DNA from: Leishmania panamensis
Lineage: Eukaryota; Euglenozoa; Kinetoplastea; Trypanosomatida; Trypanosomatidae
NCBI RefSeq assembly: GCF_000755165.1
Contig: NC_025881.1
Span: 512,247-576,246 of the forward strand
Reading direction: 5' to 3'
Length of the DNA stretch: 64,000 nucleotides
Under the pieces are notes generated by a model that saw only the letters and a list, made by a program, of their open reading frames with translations, was not told the DNA's origin and searched no databases. Numbering within the stretch: position 1 is the stretch's first letter; the number at the start of each line of letters is the position of its first letter. The translations under genes were made by a program, and so were the position numbers. Below, in pieces: positions 1 through 10,200 of this stretch.

Positions 1-1
1 A

Positions 2-283
2 GTGCCGACGGCCGCGCAGCTGGCGGAGCGTGCTGGCGCTGTTGTGCGCGCCCGTGCTGAGGAGGCGGCAGGGCTGTGCAGCATCGCCGAGAGCCTTGGC
101 GTGCCGCCGGACGCGTACGCTGGCGAGTGTAGCGGCGAGCGGGTGCCGACGGCCGCGCAGCTGGCGGAGCGTGCTGGCGCTGTTGTGCGCGCCCGTGCTG
201 AGGAGGCGGCAGGGCTGTGCAGCATCGCCGAGAGCCTTGGCGTGCCGCCGGACGCGTACGCTGGCGAGTGTAGCGGCGAGATG
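2..283 (+). repeat. 141-bp in-frame tandem repeat (two visible units, array continues left)
   Basis: Units start at bases 2 and 143. Bases 2-139 and 143-280 are identical, and each unit encodes 47 residues. The final codon of unit 2 is ATG where unit 1 has CGG, which marks the end of the array. Identity at synonymous positions points to recent expansion or gene conversion, common in trypanosomatid repeat proteins. The total copy number cannot be known from this window. Confidence 0.95.
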
Positions 284-3200
284 ACTTCTACATGTTCGAA
301 TGTGCTTGGAGGTATTGACAGTCTGGTGAAGCACTGTAAGAGTGCTGATGAATTGGCGTCGAGAAGTGCCAGTGAATTGCAGGCTGCTGTTCGCGTTTTG
401 GTGAAGTTGTGGGAAGCTGTGGAGGAGGCAGGAGTCGTGACGGCGGACCTGAGAGATGGTTGGTGGGCTGTTGGTGGCCTCAGCCGTTGGGAAGTTGGTG
501 CCGAACTCATCTGTGGGCTTTCTGCGGCGGTGGAAGTGTCGCGGGTGGAGGTTGGGGATGCCTCGGAGCGCATTAAGCTCTTCGAGGAGCAGCTGGTGGA
601 CGTGGAACGTGACCAGAACGAGTCTCGTGAGGCGATCACAGCTGCGGTAGAGAAACTGCGTGGTGGACTAGAGGAGGTGAATGCTGAGGATAACGGTGAG
701 ATGTCCCCGCCTTCTTCGTGTGGATCGACGGTGTGCGGGCCTCTGTTTGCCAGTCTGCGACAACTCACAAGCGAGGTATCGGATGTCGCCTCTGTGCTGC
801 GGCGAGTAAAGCAGGTGTTGGAAGAGCATAATGCTGAAGAGAAATGCATGCCGGAGCTGGAGGAGATGAGCTTTCCTGCTTCACAGGGGGACGGTAGTGA
901 CGGGCTCATGGCGGGCAAGGTAGTCATCTACGAGGATGTGGTTGCTGGCGTACGTGCGAAGGTAGACGCCTTGAGGAAGGAGCGGGCAAAGCGACTTGAG
1001 ACAGATAGCGTTCTGAAGAACTTCTTGAGTGCTGTTGCCGATCAAGGCTCGTTTACCTCCGAGGAACCGGTGTCCCGTCCACCGTCGCTGACATTGCGCC
1101 GATGCATGAAGCCTAAGGCGAAGCCGCAGCCAGCGGATTTAGATTCCAGCGTCACGGAGGAGTTTACCTTGCTACGCACACCATTGCATTTGCCTGCTAG
1201 CAATGACAGCACCGCCATGCCACTTGGGCGCAGTTGCAGTATCCCAGTACCACTGGCCTCCTGGGCTACCGGTGACATGCTGGAGAAAGTGTGTCACCAT
1301 ATGAACGAGGCCGAGAACGCAGTCAGGATAATGCGGGTTGCCGTTGCTGCGGCGTACGAAGCACTGGGCGGCGAGAATGACGTGGTACACGCGTCAGACG
1401 ACGAGGCAGCCCGGCTTCTGGTGGAGCTGGCGCGGAATACCGCTGTCAGCATCGAGTCTGTTAGGAGCCTTCTGGACCCACTGGAGAGGCGTGACGCTCC
1501 GACTGGTCAACGTGAGTCGCTTGCGCAACTGATGGATCGCATCAAGGGAAAACTTGGCAGCAGCTCTGGGTGCTCCATGCCCACCGTATTGCAGGTGGTG
1601 GAGGAAGGTATGCAGTTTATGCACAACGAAGCCAACTCCTCGCGTCCATCACCGAGGTCGTCGGTGAATCGGCGCCTGCCGCGCAAACAGAAACCTGTGG
1701 CGCCGGAAGTGGTGGGCTCAGAGAGCTTTTCTCTCACCCATCAGGTGACGTACAGCCGCGACAACTCCTTGTCGTCACTGGCATCGACGCTGCGGGTGCT
1801 GCCTCTGCCGCCTCCTGGCTTACCAACTTCGGCCGAGGATATCGAGAAGAAGATTGGGTGCCGTTTGAAAGAGCTGGATGCGCTACGACGTGGCTGTAGC
1901 ATTGCCCTCAGAACTCTAGACTCCTCGCTGAAAGTCTCTGATATGGACTGCGACACCATGGTCATGCATCTGGTGGGACGCTGTAACGACGTGCAAACAG
2001 CGATGCAGATCACGGATACTGTCTTTGAGGACGACAACATGATATCAGAGCTGAGTTCTGCGAAGACGTTGTACAGCGCCAGCAACCGTTCCGCAAGCGA
2101 GCACCCGCTGTTGATGCGCTGTAGCACTCTTGTTAGTGCCGTCAAGTCCCTCAGCAACGTGTGCGAGTCGATGCGGCACACGCAGGCCAACATGGCGAAG
2201 CAGCAGCGTTTTCTCATCCACAATGAAGCTCAAAACACAAGTGAGATGCGACGGGCGCTGTTGGAGTTAGAGGAGAAGCTGCGCGACGCCAATGCAGAGC
2301 TGATGGAGTCGCACAAAGTGAGAGAGGCAACGGAGAAGAAGGCAGCCGAGGTGTCGTGTGCTTTGGAGATGGCGCAGAATCAGCTCTCTAACCTGCAGAA
2401 CGTCCGAAACGACATGGAGGAGTCACTGACGCAGCTCAAGCAACAGCATGACGAAGATGCTGATGAGCTAGATCGAGCCGAGGAGAAACTGAACACCTTG
2501 TCCAACTCTGTTTCTAGGCTGCAAGAGTCTCTGGAGGTGGCTAGTGATGTTGTGCGTGAGGAGGTGTTGGGGGCGTGCCAGCGGCTTCACTTAGCTGTGA
2601 TAGGAAGGGAGATGCCAGAGCCTGAGATACCTGCCGAAGGCAGGTCGCAAGAGTTACTTCTTCCGGCTCTTCATGTCATCACCAAGGCACTGCAGAGCGC
2701 CATGGAGGAGACCACCCGGTTTGCCACCAGGGACAAGGGAATTGCGACTGCGTTTGCTGAGGAGCGTGTGCGTGCTGCACAGCAGGCCGCGGCGCTGAGG
2801 GGTGAGCTTGCCTCCATTGCAGAAGTGAAGGAGGTGGCAGAGGCGAGAGCCAAGGCCACCGCGAAGCACCTGAAGCAGACCGAGGACGCTTTTGAGGACG
2901 AAGTTGCGAAGCTGAAGCGGGCTCTTCGCAACAGCGAGGCTATGCTGGAGGACGAGGAGGCGAATCACCAGCGTCGGTTGCGCCAGGCCCAGGCCGCTGC
3001 AGAAGATCAGCTGGCAGCGGTACAGCGGCGCTTAGACTCTGTCATGTGTGTGCAGGCTGAGGAGGCGCGGCTGCGAGTGGCATCTGAGGAGAAGGTACAG
3101 AAGTTGCGCGACGCTCTCGCAGAGGCGGAGTCGGAGCTGGCCCGACAGCAGCGCCACGCAGCTGAGGATGTCATGACGCAACGTAAAGAGGACATGCGGC

Positions 3201-4141
3201 GCATAGAATCGCTAGAAGCAGACCTTGCTGCAGCTCGCCTGCACAGCAACGAGTTGGCGCAGGCTCTTGGTCGCGCGACGCACGACGGTGCTGATGCTGC
3301 ACGGGCTCTCGAGGCATCAACACAGGAGATGGCCCAGTTAGCCGCAGAGCTGGCGGACACGCGCGCGCAGCTGCGCACAGGGAATGAGGAGTTGGCAAGT
3401 ATCTGTGCGACCATAGCCTCAACTGGATTAGCGTCGTCAATGACGTCGTCTGCATCCTTGCCAGCGCCACCAGCGAGGGCAACAGAGCTCCTGGAAGGAC
3501 TCCTAGGTCATATTGCGGTGCTGCAGCGTGCGCTAGAAACCCAAGAAATGGTGCAGCAACGGCGTCGCACCAGGGGTACACAGAGCGAGGATTTTGTGGC
3601 CGAAACACTGGCGGCGTTCACAGCCATCTGGGCCGCCGCGGTAAAAGCCGGACGCGCGCCAGCTCGGCTCAACGAAGAGTGGCTGACGCCGATGGATAAG
3701 GCGGATGTTGTGTCGAACGTTCTGACGCGCGATGACTCCCCGCGGTTAGATGATCTTGCGGCTACCAGACAGCGCCTGTTGGGTTTGTTGTGTCGCTCGC
3801 CGTTGCACTACCAAGGGGGATCAGCAGCGCTAGGGCCTCTCGAGAATGCCACTACGGCAGCCTTGCTTCAGACCTACCATGAAGCAATGGAAGGGTGCTA
3901 CGGGGCTCAACAGGCTGCGCTTGAGCGAGAGCTTCGAGATGCGCATAGCAAAATTCAGACTCTTTTGGCGCGGCTACAGGAGCAAGAGGAGCAGCACACG
4001 ATTGAGGCGACGGAGGTGGAGATACGCGTTGGGCACATGCGCGCGATGGTGCAAAGCAAGCTCATGGCAGATGAGATTGCCGAGCAACGCATGCGAGAGA
4101 CGGAGGCTTCCGTGCACAGGCACTTCGTACTCGAGTCGTAG
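2..4141 (+). CDS. Large coiled-coil protein with N-terminal tandem repeats (5' partial)
   Basis: The reading frame is open from the left edge to a TAG at 4139-4141, so the true start lies outside the window; 1379 codons are visible. The first 94 residues are two copies of a 47-residue repeat beginning VPTAAQLAERAGAVV, identical at the DNA level apart from the last codon. A central part with scattered Ser/Pro-rich linkers follows. From about residue 740 to 1130 there is a long Glu/Lys/Ala/Leu-rich heptad region typical of a coiled coil. I see no kinesin, kinase or membrane segment in the visible part. A structural or cytoskeletal role is a reasonable inference, but I do not recognise the family. 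It is the first visible gene of the plus-strand polycistron. Confidence 0.9.
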   Translation: MPTAAQLAERAGAVVRARAEEAAGLCSIAESLGVPPDAYAGECSGERVPTAAQLAERAGAVVRARAEEAAGLCSIAESLGVPPDAYAGECSGEMTSTCSNVLGGIDSLVKHCKSADELASRSASELQAAVRVLVKLWEAVEEAGVVTADLRDGWWAVGGLSRWEVGAELICGLSAAVEVSRVEVGDASERIKLFEEQLVDVERDQNESREAITAAVEKLRGGLEEVNAEDNGEMSPPSSCGSTVCGPLFASLRQLTSEVSDVASVLRRVKQVLEEHNAEEKCMPELEEMSFPASQGDGSDGLMAGKVVIYEDVVAGVRAKVDALRKERAKRLETDSVLKNFLSAVADQGSFTSEEPVSRPPSLTLRRCMKPKAKPQPADLDSSVTEEFTLLRTPLHLPASNDSTAMPLGRSCSIPVPLASWATGDMLEKVCHHMNEAENAVRIMRVAVAAAYEALGGENDVVHASDDEAARLLVELARNTAVSIESVRSLLDPLERRDAPTGQRESLAQLMDRIKGKLGSSSGCSMPTVLQVVEEGMQFMHNEANSSRPSPRSSVNRRLPRKQKPVAPEVVGSESFSLTHQVTYSRDNSLSSLASTLRVLPLPPPGLPTSAEDIEKKIGCRLKELDALRRGCSIALRTLDSSLKVSDMDCDTMVMHLVGRCNDVQTAMQITDTVFEDDNMISELSSAKTLYSASNRSASEHPLLMRCSTLVSAVKSLSNVCESMRHTQANMAKQQRFLIHNEAQNTSEMRRALLELEEKLRDANAELMESHKVREATEKKAAEVSCALEMAQNQLSNLQNVRNDMEESLTQLKQQHDEDADELDRAEEKLNTLSNSVSRLQESLEVASDVVREEVLGACQRLHLAVIGREMPEPEIPAEGRSQELLLPALHVITKALQSAMEETTRFATRDKGIATAFAEERVRAAQQAAALRGELASIAEVKEVAEARAKATAKHLKQTEDAFEDEVAKLKRALRNSEAMLEDEEANHQRRLRQAQAAAEDQLAAVQRRLDSVMCVQAEEARLRVASEEKVQKLRDALAEAESELARQQRHAAEDVMTQRKEDMRRIESLEADLAAARLHSNELAQALGRATHDGADAARALEASTQEMAQLAAELADTRAQLRTGNEELASICATIASTGLASSMTSSASLPAPPARATELLEGLLGHIAVLQRALETQEMVQQRRRTRGTQSEDFVAETLAAFTAIWAAAVKAGRAPARLNEEWLTPMDKADVVSNVLTRDDSPRLDDLAATRQRLLGLLCRSPLHYQGGSAALGPLENATTAALLQTYHEAMEGCYGAQQAALERELRDAHSKIQTLLARLQEQEEQHTIEATEVEIRVGHMRAMVQSKLMADEIAEQRMRETEASVHRHFVLES

Positions 4142-5135
4142 ATGCTGAACTTGACGCTTGCCACGTATATGCGTGCACATACGCTGATCGACTTGATGCA
4201 AGTGTCTGTAGGTGTGTGTGTGTGTGCGCGTATGTGTGCCTGCCCAAGCACGCATGTGAGATGGAAACACCAATGATCAAATCCCCCTGTACTACCTCTT
4301 CTTGGGCGCACGTTTGGGTGGACGGCGGTTTTCTCTCCCCTTCCCCTCCGCTGGTACGCGCCATGGGCCACAACGCGCGGTGCACTGCATGGTGGTCAAG
4401 GCGAGTGCATTCTCCCAGTTGTGCGCTTGCTTGTTCTCTCCCTGCTCACCCCTTTCGCATTCAGGGTCTGTTTAGGTTGCACCACGACTTCTATCGCCTC
4501 TTTTCGGTCCCCACTCTACACCCCCATTGGTCCATCCCACCTCATTTCACTTCGCCTTCCCCTTGGCCCTCTTGCGCTTCTTCTGCGTCATCTCTTCTCG
4601 CCTTGAACACGTCTGTGTGTGTGTGTGCGTATGCGTGCTGTGCTGTGTTGTGTCTTCGGTGATTAACGGGCGCCTCTTGCCAGCCGCCGCGTTTCATATT
4701 CCTTTTTGTACCTTTGCGCTCTCGCCAAACGCGCTGGCGCTATTCGAGCGTGTGTTACCTCCCCCCTCTTTTTTTTCCCTTTCGCGCTATCCCTTGTCTG
4801 GTGCGTGCCGCTCCATACCGCAGAAGAAGAAAACAAGAGTGTTGCGTACCAAATCCGAAGGGCATGGAAACCTTCACGCGCGCGCACATATACCCCCCAC
4901 ACACACATACCCGTACCCGTACATAGGCGTGAGGATCCTTGATTGCTTTGCCTCTCCCCATTCTACACCTACTCTCCTTGTTTCTTTCTCGTTCCCCGTG
5001 CCCCATCACACGCCGCGTCTCTCGCGTGCACCGCACACTACACCGTACACAGGTGGATCGAGGTTGTTGTAACACCGCGCATATCATCGCCATCTCACTT
5101 TTTCCGTCCCTTTCCCCGGCAAAACATACAAAAGG
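4142..5135. other. Intergenic spacer with (GT)n and polypyrimidine tracts
   Basis: No coding signal is seen. GT-rich runs lie near 4211-4235 and 4612-4630. C/T-rich stretches (4756-4800 and 4939-5000, and again near 5095-5120) are of the kind that guide trans-splicing and coupled polyadenylation in trypanosomatids. The last one lies just before the start at 5136 and is followed by an A-rich leader. Confidence 0.6.
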
Positions 5136-6110
5136 ATGGCAGTGTCGAACACAACATCGATAGCGTCGCCGGGGCTCGTGATGACGGAGGCAGAGCTGCG
5201 AAAGGCGGTGCAGCCGGCCCCTCTCCATAAGGTAAGGAACTTCTCTGGTGCGACCATCGCAGCCGACTGCTCTACGGCGATCGCCGTCGCCCTCACAGCC
5301 TCCATTCCGATCTCTATCATCGACTACAGCATTATGGCGCGAGTGGCTGGTGTTGCCCCGAGTAGCATGCAGGAGCTCGCTAAGGGTGTTACAACGGTGC
5401 TATTCCGCCCTCACAAGTTTTTTTTCCCATGCGCAGAAAATAAATGCAGCCTGGTGTATCGCGTTTGTGCAACCACGTACGGCTTTACGTACATTGGCTC
5501 TAATCTGGCAAAGAGCTACTGCGAGTCGCACGGGATGGAGAAGGATGCCAATCTGGCCGCAGGTATTGCGAGTGGTGTGATGAACACCATCTTCACCATC
5601 TGGAAGGACAGCATCATCCTGCGCGCTCTGCCGCCGGTAAATCCGAGTGATTTGTCCAGCGCGAAGAAGTCAGTGCCGTTTTTGACCCGCGCCCTTTTCT
5701 GCGGGCGTGACACTCTGACGTGCGTGGCCGCTTTCACGTTCGTGCCCATTGTCGCGTCGTGGATCTCGGGCTATGCGTACTACCAGAAGCGTCTTCCGCA
5801 GGCCCCCAATGCAATTCTTCCCGAGAACGAGGGCAAGGTGAACCTGCCAATCTCATGCGTCGACACAGCGCAGATGTTGACCCCGGCGCTTCTGCAGTTC
5901 GTGACGACGCTCATGCACATTACTGCTATTCGGTACCGACAGACGCATCCGCACTTTTCGCTGAAGGACCTCTCCGACAGCTTGCGGAGCACGTACCTCT
6001 CTTCGACGGTGCTGCGCATGTGTCGCATTATGCCAGCCTTCGGCATCGGTGGCATCATGAATCGAGAACTGCGCTCCTCGTTGCTGGACAAAGCAGACCC
6101 TCATGAGTAG
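5136..6110 (+). CDS. Predicted multi-pass membrane protein, distantly mitochondrial carrier-like
   Basis: The protein has 324 residues. The start at 5136 follows an A-rich leader and gives a complete N terminus. About six hydrophobic segments can be picked out, roughly at residues 39-66, 105-126, 141-158, 193-216, 246-266 and 290-305. This length and spacing recall the three-times-two layout of mitochondrial carriers. The canonical PxD/ExxK/R signatures are not intact; only degenerate stretches such as IPISIIDYSIM and IFTIWKDSI sit in comparable places. It recalls uncharacterised eukaryotic carrier-like proteins. Transport substrate and location are unknown. It lies between the coiled-coil gene and choline kinase on the plus strand. 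Confidence 0.85.
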   Translation: MAVSNTTSIASPGLVMTEAELRKAVQPAPLHKVRNFSGATIAADCSTAIAVALTASIPISIIDYSIMARVAGVAPSSMQELAKGVTTVLFRPHKFFFPCAENKCSLVYRVCATTYGFTYIGSNLAKSYCESHGMEKDANLAAGIASGVMNTIFTIWKDSIILRALPPVNPSDLSSAKKSVPFLTRALFCGRDTLTCVAAFTFVPIVASWISGYAYYQKRLPQAPNAILPENEGKVNLPISCVDTAQMLTPALLQFVTTLMHITAIRYRQTHPHFSLKDLSDSLRSTYLSSTVLRMCRIMPAFGIGGIMNRELRSSLLDKADPHE

Positions 6111-7610
6111 CAGACCATAGCGTAAATCATGTCTTCGAAAGGAGTGAAGGGGAGCGCGCGCAGACATTGAGAGATTTGCCACGCAACGCACTTAAGTGTT
6201 CGCACGTGTGCGTGCGTTGTGTGTGAAGAGCGGGAGACATGCCAAGTGATGCGTCGTCTCTCCTCGTAAGGCACTGCACTGCATTGCGTGCGTGTGTGCT
6301 GCTCTGCGCATGCTCCTCAGTGAAATGCAATCAAAGCGTTGTTTCCTCCTCTTCTGCTTGCGTGTAGCCTTGTGAGTCTGGGCGCGCTTTCTTACCGCTT
6401 ACTGCAAATGTAGGCGTTCGTTTTTCATTCGCCTATTCTCTCCGGAGCCTTCCCTTGCACACTGGTGTGCGCAGGCCTGTGGGAGCGTCTAGGGGGAGGG
6501 GGACCGCGGCGGCGCTCGCTGACGATAGACAGATGGAGCATTCAGTGAAGGAGGTTCGCGAGGATGGAGTGCGGCGTGTGAGATGATGACACGGTGAAAC
6601 GAGACCGATGCTGATGGTAAGCCGGGAGTAGGCGGCGCAGGAGGAGGGAGGGGCAGCACACTGGCGTACACCTGAGCGGAGTAGCACTGGTATCGTCACT
6701 CTTCTCGGCGGCACGTCTTTCTTTTTTTTTTGTAGCTCTGCTGACCCCTTTATCTCTTTCTCACCATTTCCCCCCACGCGCTCTCACTCCTGCCTTTCTC
6801 TCTCACGCCTATCCTCTCCCTCTCTCTGTCTCATCGCTTGCACATGTTGTATTGCCAACGTTGTCTTTTCCTGTTTCATATCGCTTACTCCTCTTTTTTC
6901 TCTCTCCGCAGCTCCTGCTGGGGTGGGGCTGAGGTTGTGTATGTGTGTGCATCTCGGATGAAAGACCGAGCAGGGAAGCAAGGGGTAAGGAAGCAGAACT
7001 GAGTGAAGATGAGTGGAAGGGGTGGAGGTGACGAGGGTGAGGGCGTGCACCACAGGGCGATTACGCGCAGAGGTGCTCGCTTACTTTGTGTCCTAGCATC
7101 ACTTCCTGTCCCCAAATCCTCTCTATATGGAGATTGACACGCTTGCACTTGCACACACTACCCTGTCAAGTGTGACTGCTATCTGAACCCGCTTCCCCCG
7201 CCTTTCTTTTTCTAAGTTGTACGCTCCCCCCGCCCCGCCCTCCTCCTCGTGCTGCACTTCCCTTTCTCTCACCGGGTCGGCATTTTCGTAGTCTTTTTTG
7301 TTGTTCTCTTTTTGTGCTTCGTCCGGCACCCCCCCCCTGTCACCACATTTTCCTTGAAAGAAAAACAAAAACGCGCACATCCACCCTTTACGTAGAGTCA
7401 CCGAAAACCCAATACATTCGTTTTTCTCTCTCTTTTCTGTTCTCTGACGCGAGCATCACGACGCCTCAGCTCGTCTTGCGCCTCCCTCTCCCGTGTTTTT
7501 GCGACCACCCTTCCTATACCCCTCCCGTTCCTTTTCGCCATGCGATTTGATATGCCAACCCCTTCGCCCATATTTTCCCTTTTCCCTTCCCCCCCCCCCC
7601 CCATGTGGCC
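6111..7610. other. Intergenic region upstream of the SIDER-like element
   Basis: This is probably mostly the 3' untranslated region of the 324-aa gene. It holds several C/T-rich blocks (6770-6830, 7190-7330, 7420-7600) and a run of 14 C at 7589-7602 directly before the retroposon. I see no credible coding sequence. Confidence 0.55.
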
Positions 7611-8051
7611 CTGTCAACGGGAGACACCTCAGCGCGCAGCACCCCAGAGCGCAGCACCTCCCCTCGCTCTGCGCGGCGAAGCCGAACAGAGCCTCCCTAC
7701 CCCAGCCAACGCCGAGCTGCCTCTGGCGGTGGCAGGGCGAAGCACCCACGACGTAGCGAAGCCAGGGCGGCGCCGGGTCGGGGCGACCTGCAACAGTGCA
7801 CACGCCTGCGCCATCCATGCGATGGACGGGGTGCCGGCGTGACTCGGGCGTGTCTCACCCGGCCCGCACCGCCTGGCGGTGTTTGGGCGGGGGGTGGGGC
7901 TGAGGCCGTGCCCCGGTGACTGAGCCGGCGGGTTGCTGCACTGTGCGTGTCTAGCGCTGCTTCGCACCGCGCGGTGGGTCACTGACAGGCGGGAGGGGGG
8001 GGGGTGGAGTGGAGTTTGTGCTCACTGTGTGGGAGAGGATATGGACGTGCT
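7611..8051 (+). mobile_element. SIDER-like degenerate retroposon, copy A
   Basis: A GC-rich element of about 441 bp. Its reverse complement matches 18974-19415 almost base for base; by eye I found only a few substitutions and small length changes. A third, clearly diverged relative is at 46385-46840. Size, lack of coding capacity, interspersed position and GC richness fit the SIDER family of short degenerate retroposons described in Leishmania, often in 3' UTRs and linked to mRNA turnover. Assignment to SIDER1 or SIDER2 is not attempted. The strand given is the transcribed one; bounds are set by where homology to the other copies stops. Confidence 0.8.
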
Positions 8052-10082
8052 GGGCGAATAAATCTCTGAAGAGCGCGCGCATACCCATGCGCTTGTGTAT
8101 ATCTTCTCTTGCTTGATGTTTCCTGAGTTGAGGCGGAGTCTATCTTTTATTGCCTTTCTTTCGTGAGTGCACGCCCTTCGCACTCGCGCCTCTTCTTGAT
8201 TTGAATTGATGAAGGCGTGCAAATCTGTCCCTTTGGCTGGGCGTGGATGAGTGCGACCAGTAAGGATGGACGTCACGGGGCTGTGCACTCAGGCAAGGGA
8301 GGCAGGATTGTGTGTGTAGGGTTCAGGTAAGAGTGAGTGGGTTAAGTGAGCGGGCGTTCAGGATGCTGAGGAGAGAGCGAGCGAGCGCTAAATCACGGTG
8401 CACTGACCTCGCGATTCTTTACACAGTAAGGAAGCGTATTTTAGCTTACACGACTGAAGCCCTCTTCAGGGGTGACAGTAGTGCCACATTTTGTGTAGCC
8501 CACGCATATCTATAAAGAGGGATGAAAGTAATCGCAAAAAAACACCAAGGCAGGGAATAATACTCTACCCACGCAAGCAAATATAGGAGGCGAGGGGGAC
8601 GGTCCAAGTGACCAAAGGCAAGGAAGCGTGGCGCACAGGTGCTAATGTTGAACAGCAGAACAAGCAGAAGTGGCTACATCCTCTTCTCCCCCTTCCTCCG
8701 AACCTCCCGACCGGCTCGTATCTCCCTTCTTTTCTTTCTCGCCGAAGCTATCAGCAGCGCGACCAACACCCGCTCGCTCAAAAAAAAAACAAGCATCCAG
8801 AAACGCCAGAGTAGAGAGTTACTTCCACCTCACAGGCATCGGTCCGACCCAGACAGTGATCGCACGTAGCCCCCCTCCTCCCTCCTTTCGAGTCATCCGA
8901 AAACACACGCACGTACGCGCTGAACTGTGTGGGGGCGACTCAAATTTTAGCGCCTTTGTCTTGTCCTTTTCTCGGTGTGTGGAGGATACGGTGAGACTGA
9001 GGGTGGTGGTGGTGGTTGAGATGGCGAAGAGAGAGAGAGAGGCGGGGAGTGTCAATGCGGTTTGCGGTCCTCTCGCGCCTGCGTATCGCACATTGCCACT
9101 GGGGATGCCTTTTTTTTCCTCTTACTCTGTCTTCTCTACTGATGAAGAAAAAAAAAGATGATGAGACACACGCACACCCCTCTTCTATTCTCTTGCTTCT
9201 GCTTACGCGCATTCTCTCCTTGATCCCCCTCTCCCCACCACACACGCACACACGCATATATATATATATATATATACATATGCACGTGCTGTCGAAACAC
9301 ATGTTGAGTCCCGCACAGAAACAGTCTCCCCCTTTCCCCTTGCCTTCTCTCTCTCTCTTCTTTGTGTTCCTTTGCTTACGTATAACCAACGCGTATTATC
9401 ACATTCTGGCGTAAACTCTATCATCGCCAGGAACATAGCCAGAACAGGGAAGAAGAAACGAGCAGCAACAGCGCTAGCGGTGCATCGAAATAGGTGGAAT
9501 CGTTGTGCATTCTGTAAGTAGGGATTCTTAAGGTTAAAGCACCCACCCACACACACCCATACACACACGTAGCGCACAGACACCGCTGCACGAGTGTTTA
9601 GCAAAGTCGCTGCAGCTGCCGTTGAGCTTCTTTGTCTCTTTTTGTGCCCTTCACTTAACCCTCATCATTCTTTTCATTTTGCTCTGTCGTACTCTACGCC
9701 GTTTGGCACCCTCCCTTCCTTTTTGCCTAACGTGGCCACACCGCCTGCGACCGAGTTTGGACCGAAGGCGCAAAAGAACGAAGCACACCACGACACTGTC
9801 ACGCACGTATACCCGCTCTGTCACCCTTGCAAACGCGCCTATCCATTTCTTCATCTGCTTGGAGCAGGGACACCCGTACCCCGTAAACACCCCTGCATCA
9901 CAATTGTCTTCTCTTTCTGCCTTTGCTCTCACAGTTCTGAGTCCTTTTTACCTTCTTAAGGAGGAAAAAAATAAAACCAACGGATCTGCACTGCTATCTG
10001 TTCGACTCGTGAACGTGTGTGCCAGCACGGGACACCCTTTTCGATCATTAGCTTCACTCTCCTCGCTGTCTCACTCGGCGAT

Positions 10083-10151
10083 CCATTTTCTTCCTCTTCT
10101 ACCTCCACCTGAAGTGGCTGTGTCCCTGCCTTCTCCCCCCTCCTCACCCAG
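10083..10151 (+). promoter_or_regulatory. Predicted polypyrimidine tract and spliced-leader acceptor AG
   Basis: A long C/T-rich stretch ends in CCCAG at 10147-10151, about 50 bases upstream of the choline kinase start. In trypanosomatids the spliced leader is joined at the first usable AG after such a tract. An earlier AG near 10115 is an alternative. The prediction is from sequence only. Confidence 0.45.
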
Positions 10152-10161
10152 TACCCAACGT

Positions 10162-10179
10162 ATGCGAGAGCTGCGCTAA
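10162..10179 (+). other. Five-codon upstream ORF in the choline kinase leader
   Basis: An ATG at 10162 opens a frame of five codons (MRELR) that ends in TAA at 10177-10179, 21 bases before the main ATG. If the acceptor at 10151 is used, this small frame lies in the mature leader and could reduce or tune translation of choline kinase. Confidence 0.4.
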
Positions 10180-10200
10180 CGTGCGCAAATAAAAGGCCTA

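Larger units (their letters stand above)
8052..10200. other. Intergenic region before choline kinase
   Basis: About 2.1 kb without recognisable genes. It contains an (AT)n run at 9256-9276, CA-rich stretches near 9170-9255 and 9540-9570, and strong polypyrimidine tracts at 9640-9720 and 10083-10150. The last of these is a good trans-splicing guide for choline kinase. Confidence 0.55.

Noticed and set aside
7540..7919. Plus-strand open frames of about 100 codons across 7540-7919, and the mirrored frames near 19000-19400.
   Set aside because: They lie inside the SIDER-like elements, occur in several frames at once because of high GC content, and resemble no protein.
8940..9604. Open frames rich in Ser, Arg, Cys and Val (133-149 codons).
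   Set aside because: They are translations of CA/GT and polypyrimidine tracts, have repetitive composition and overlap each other in several frames.
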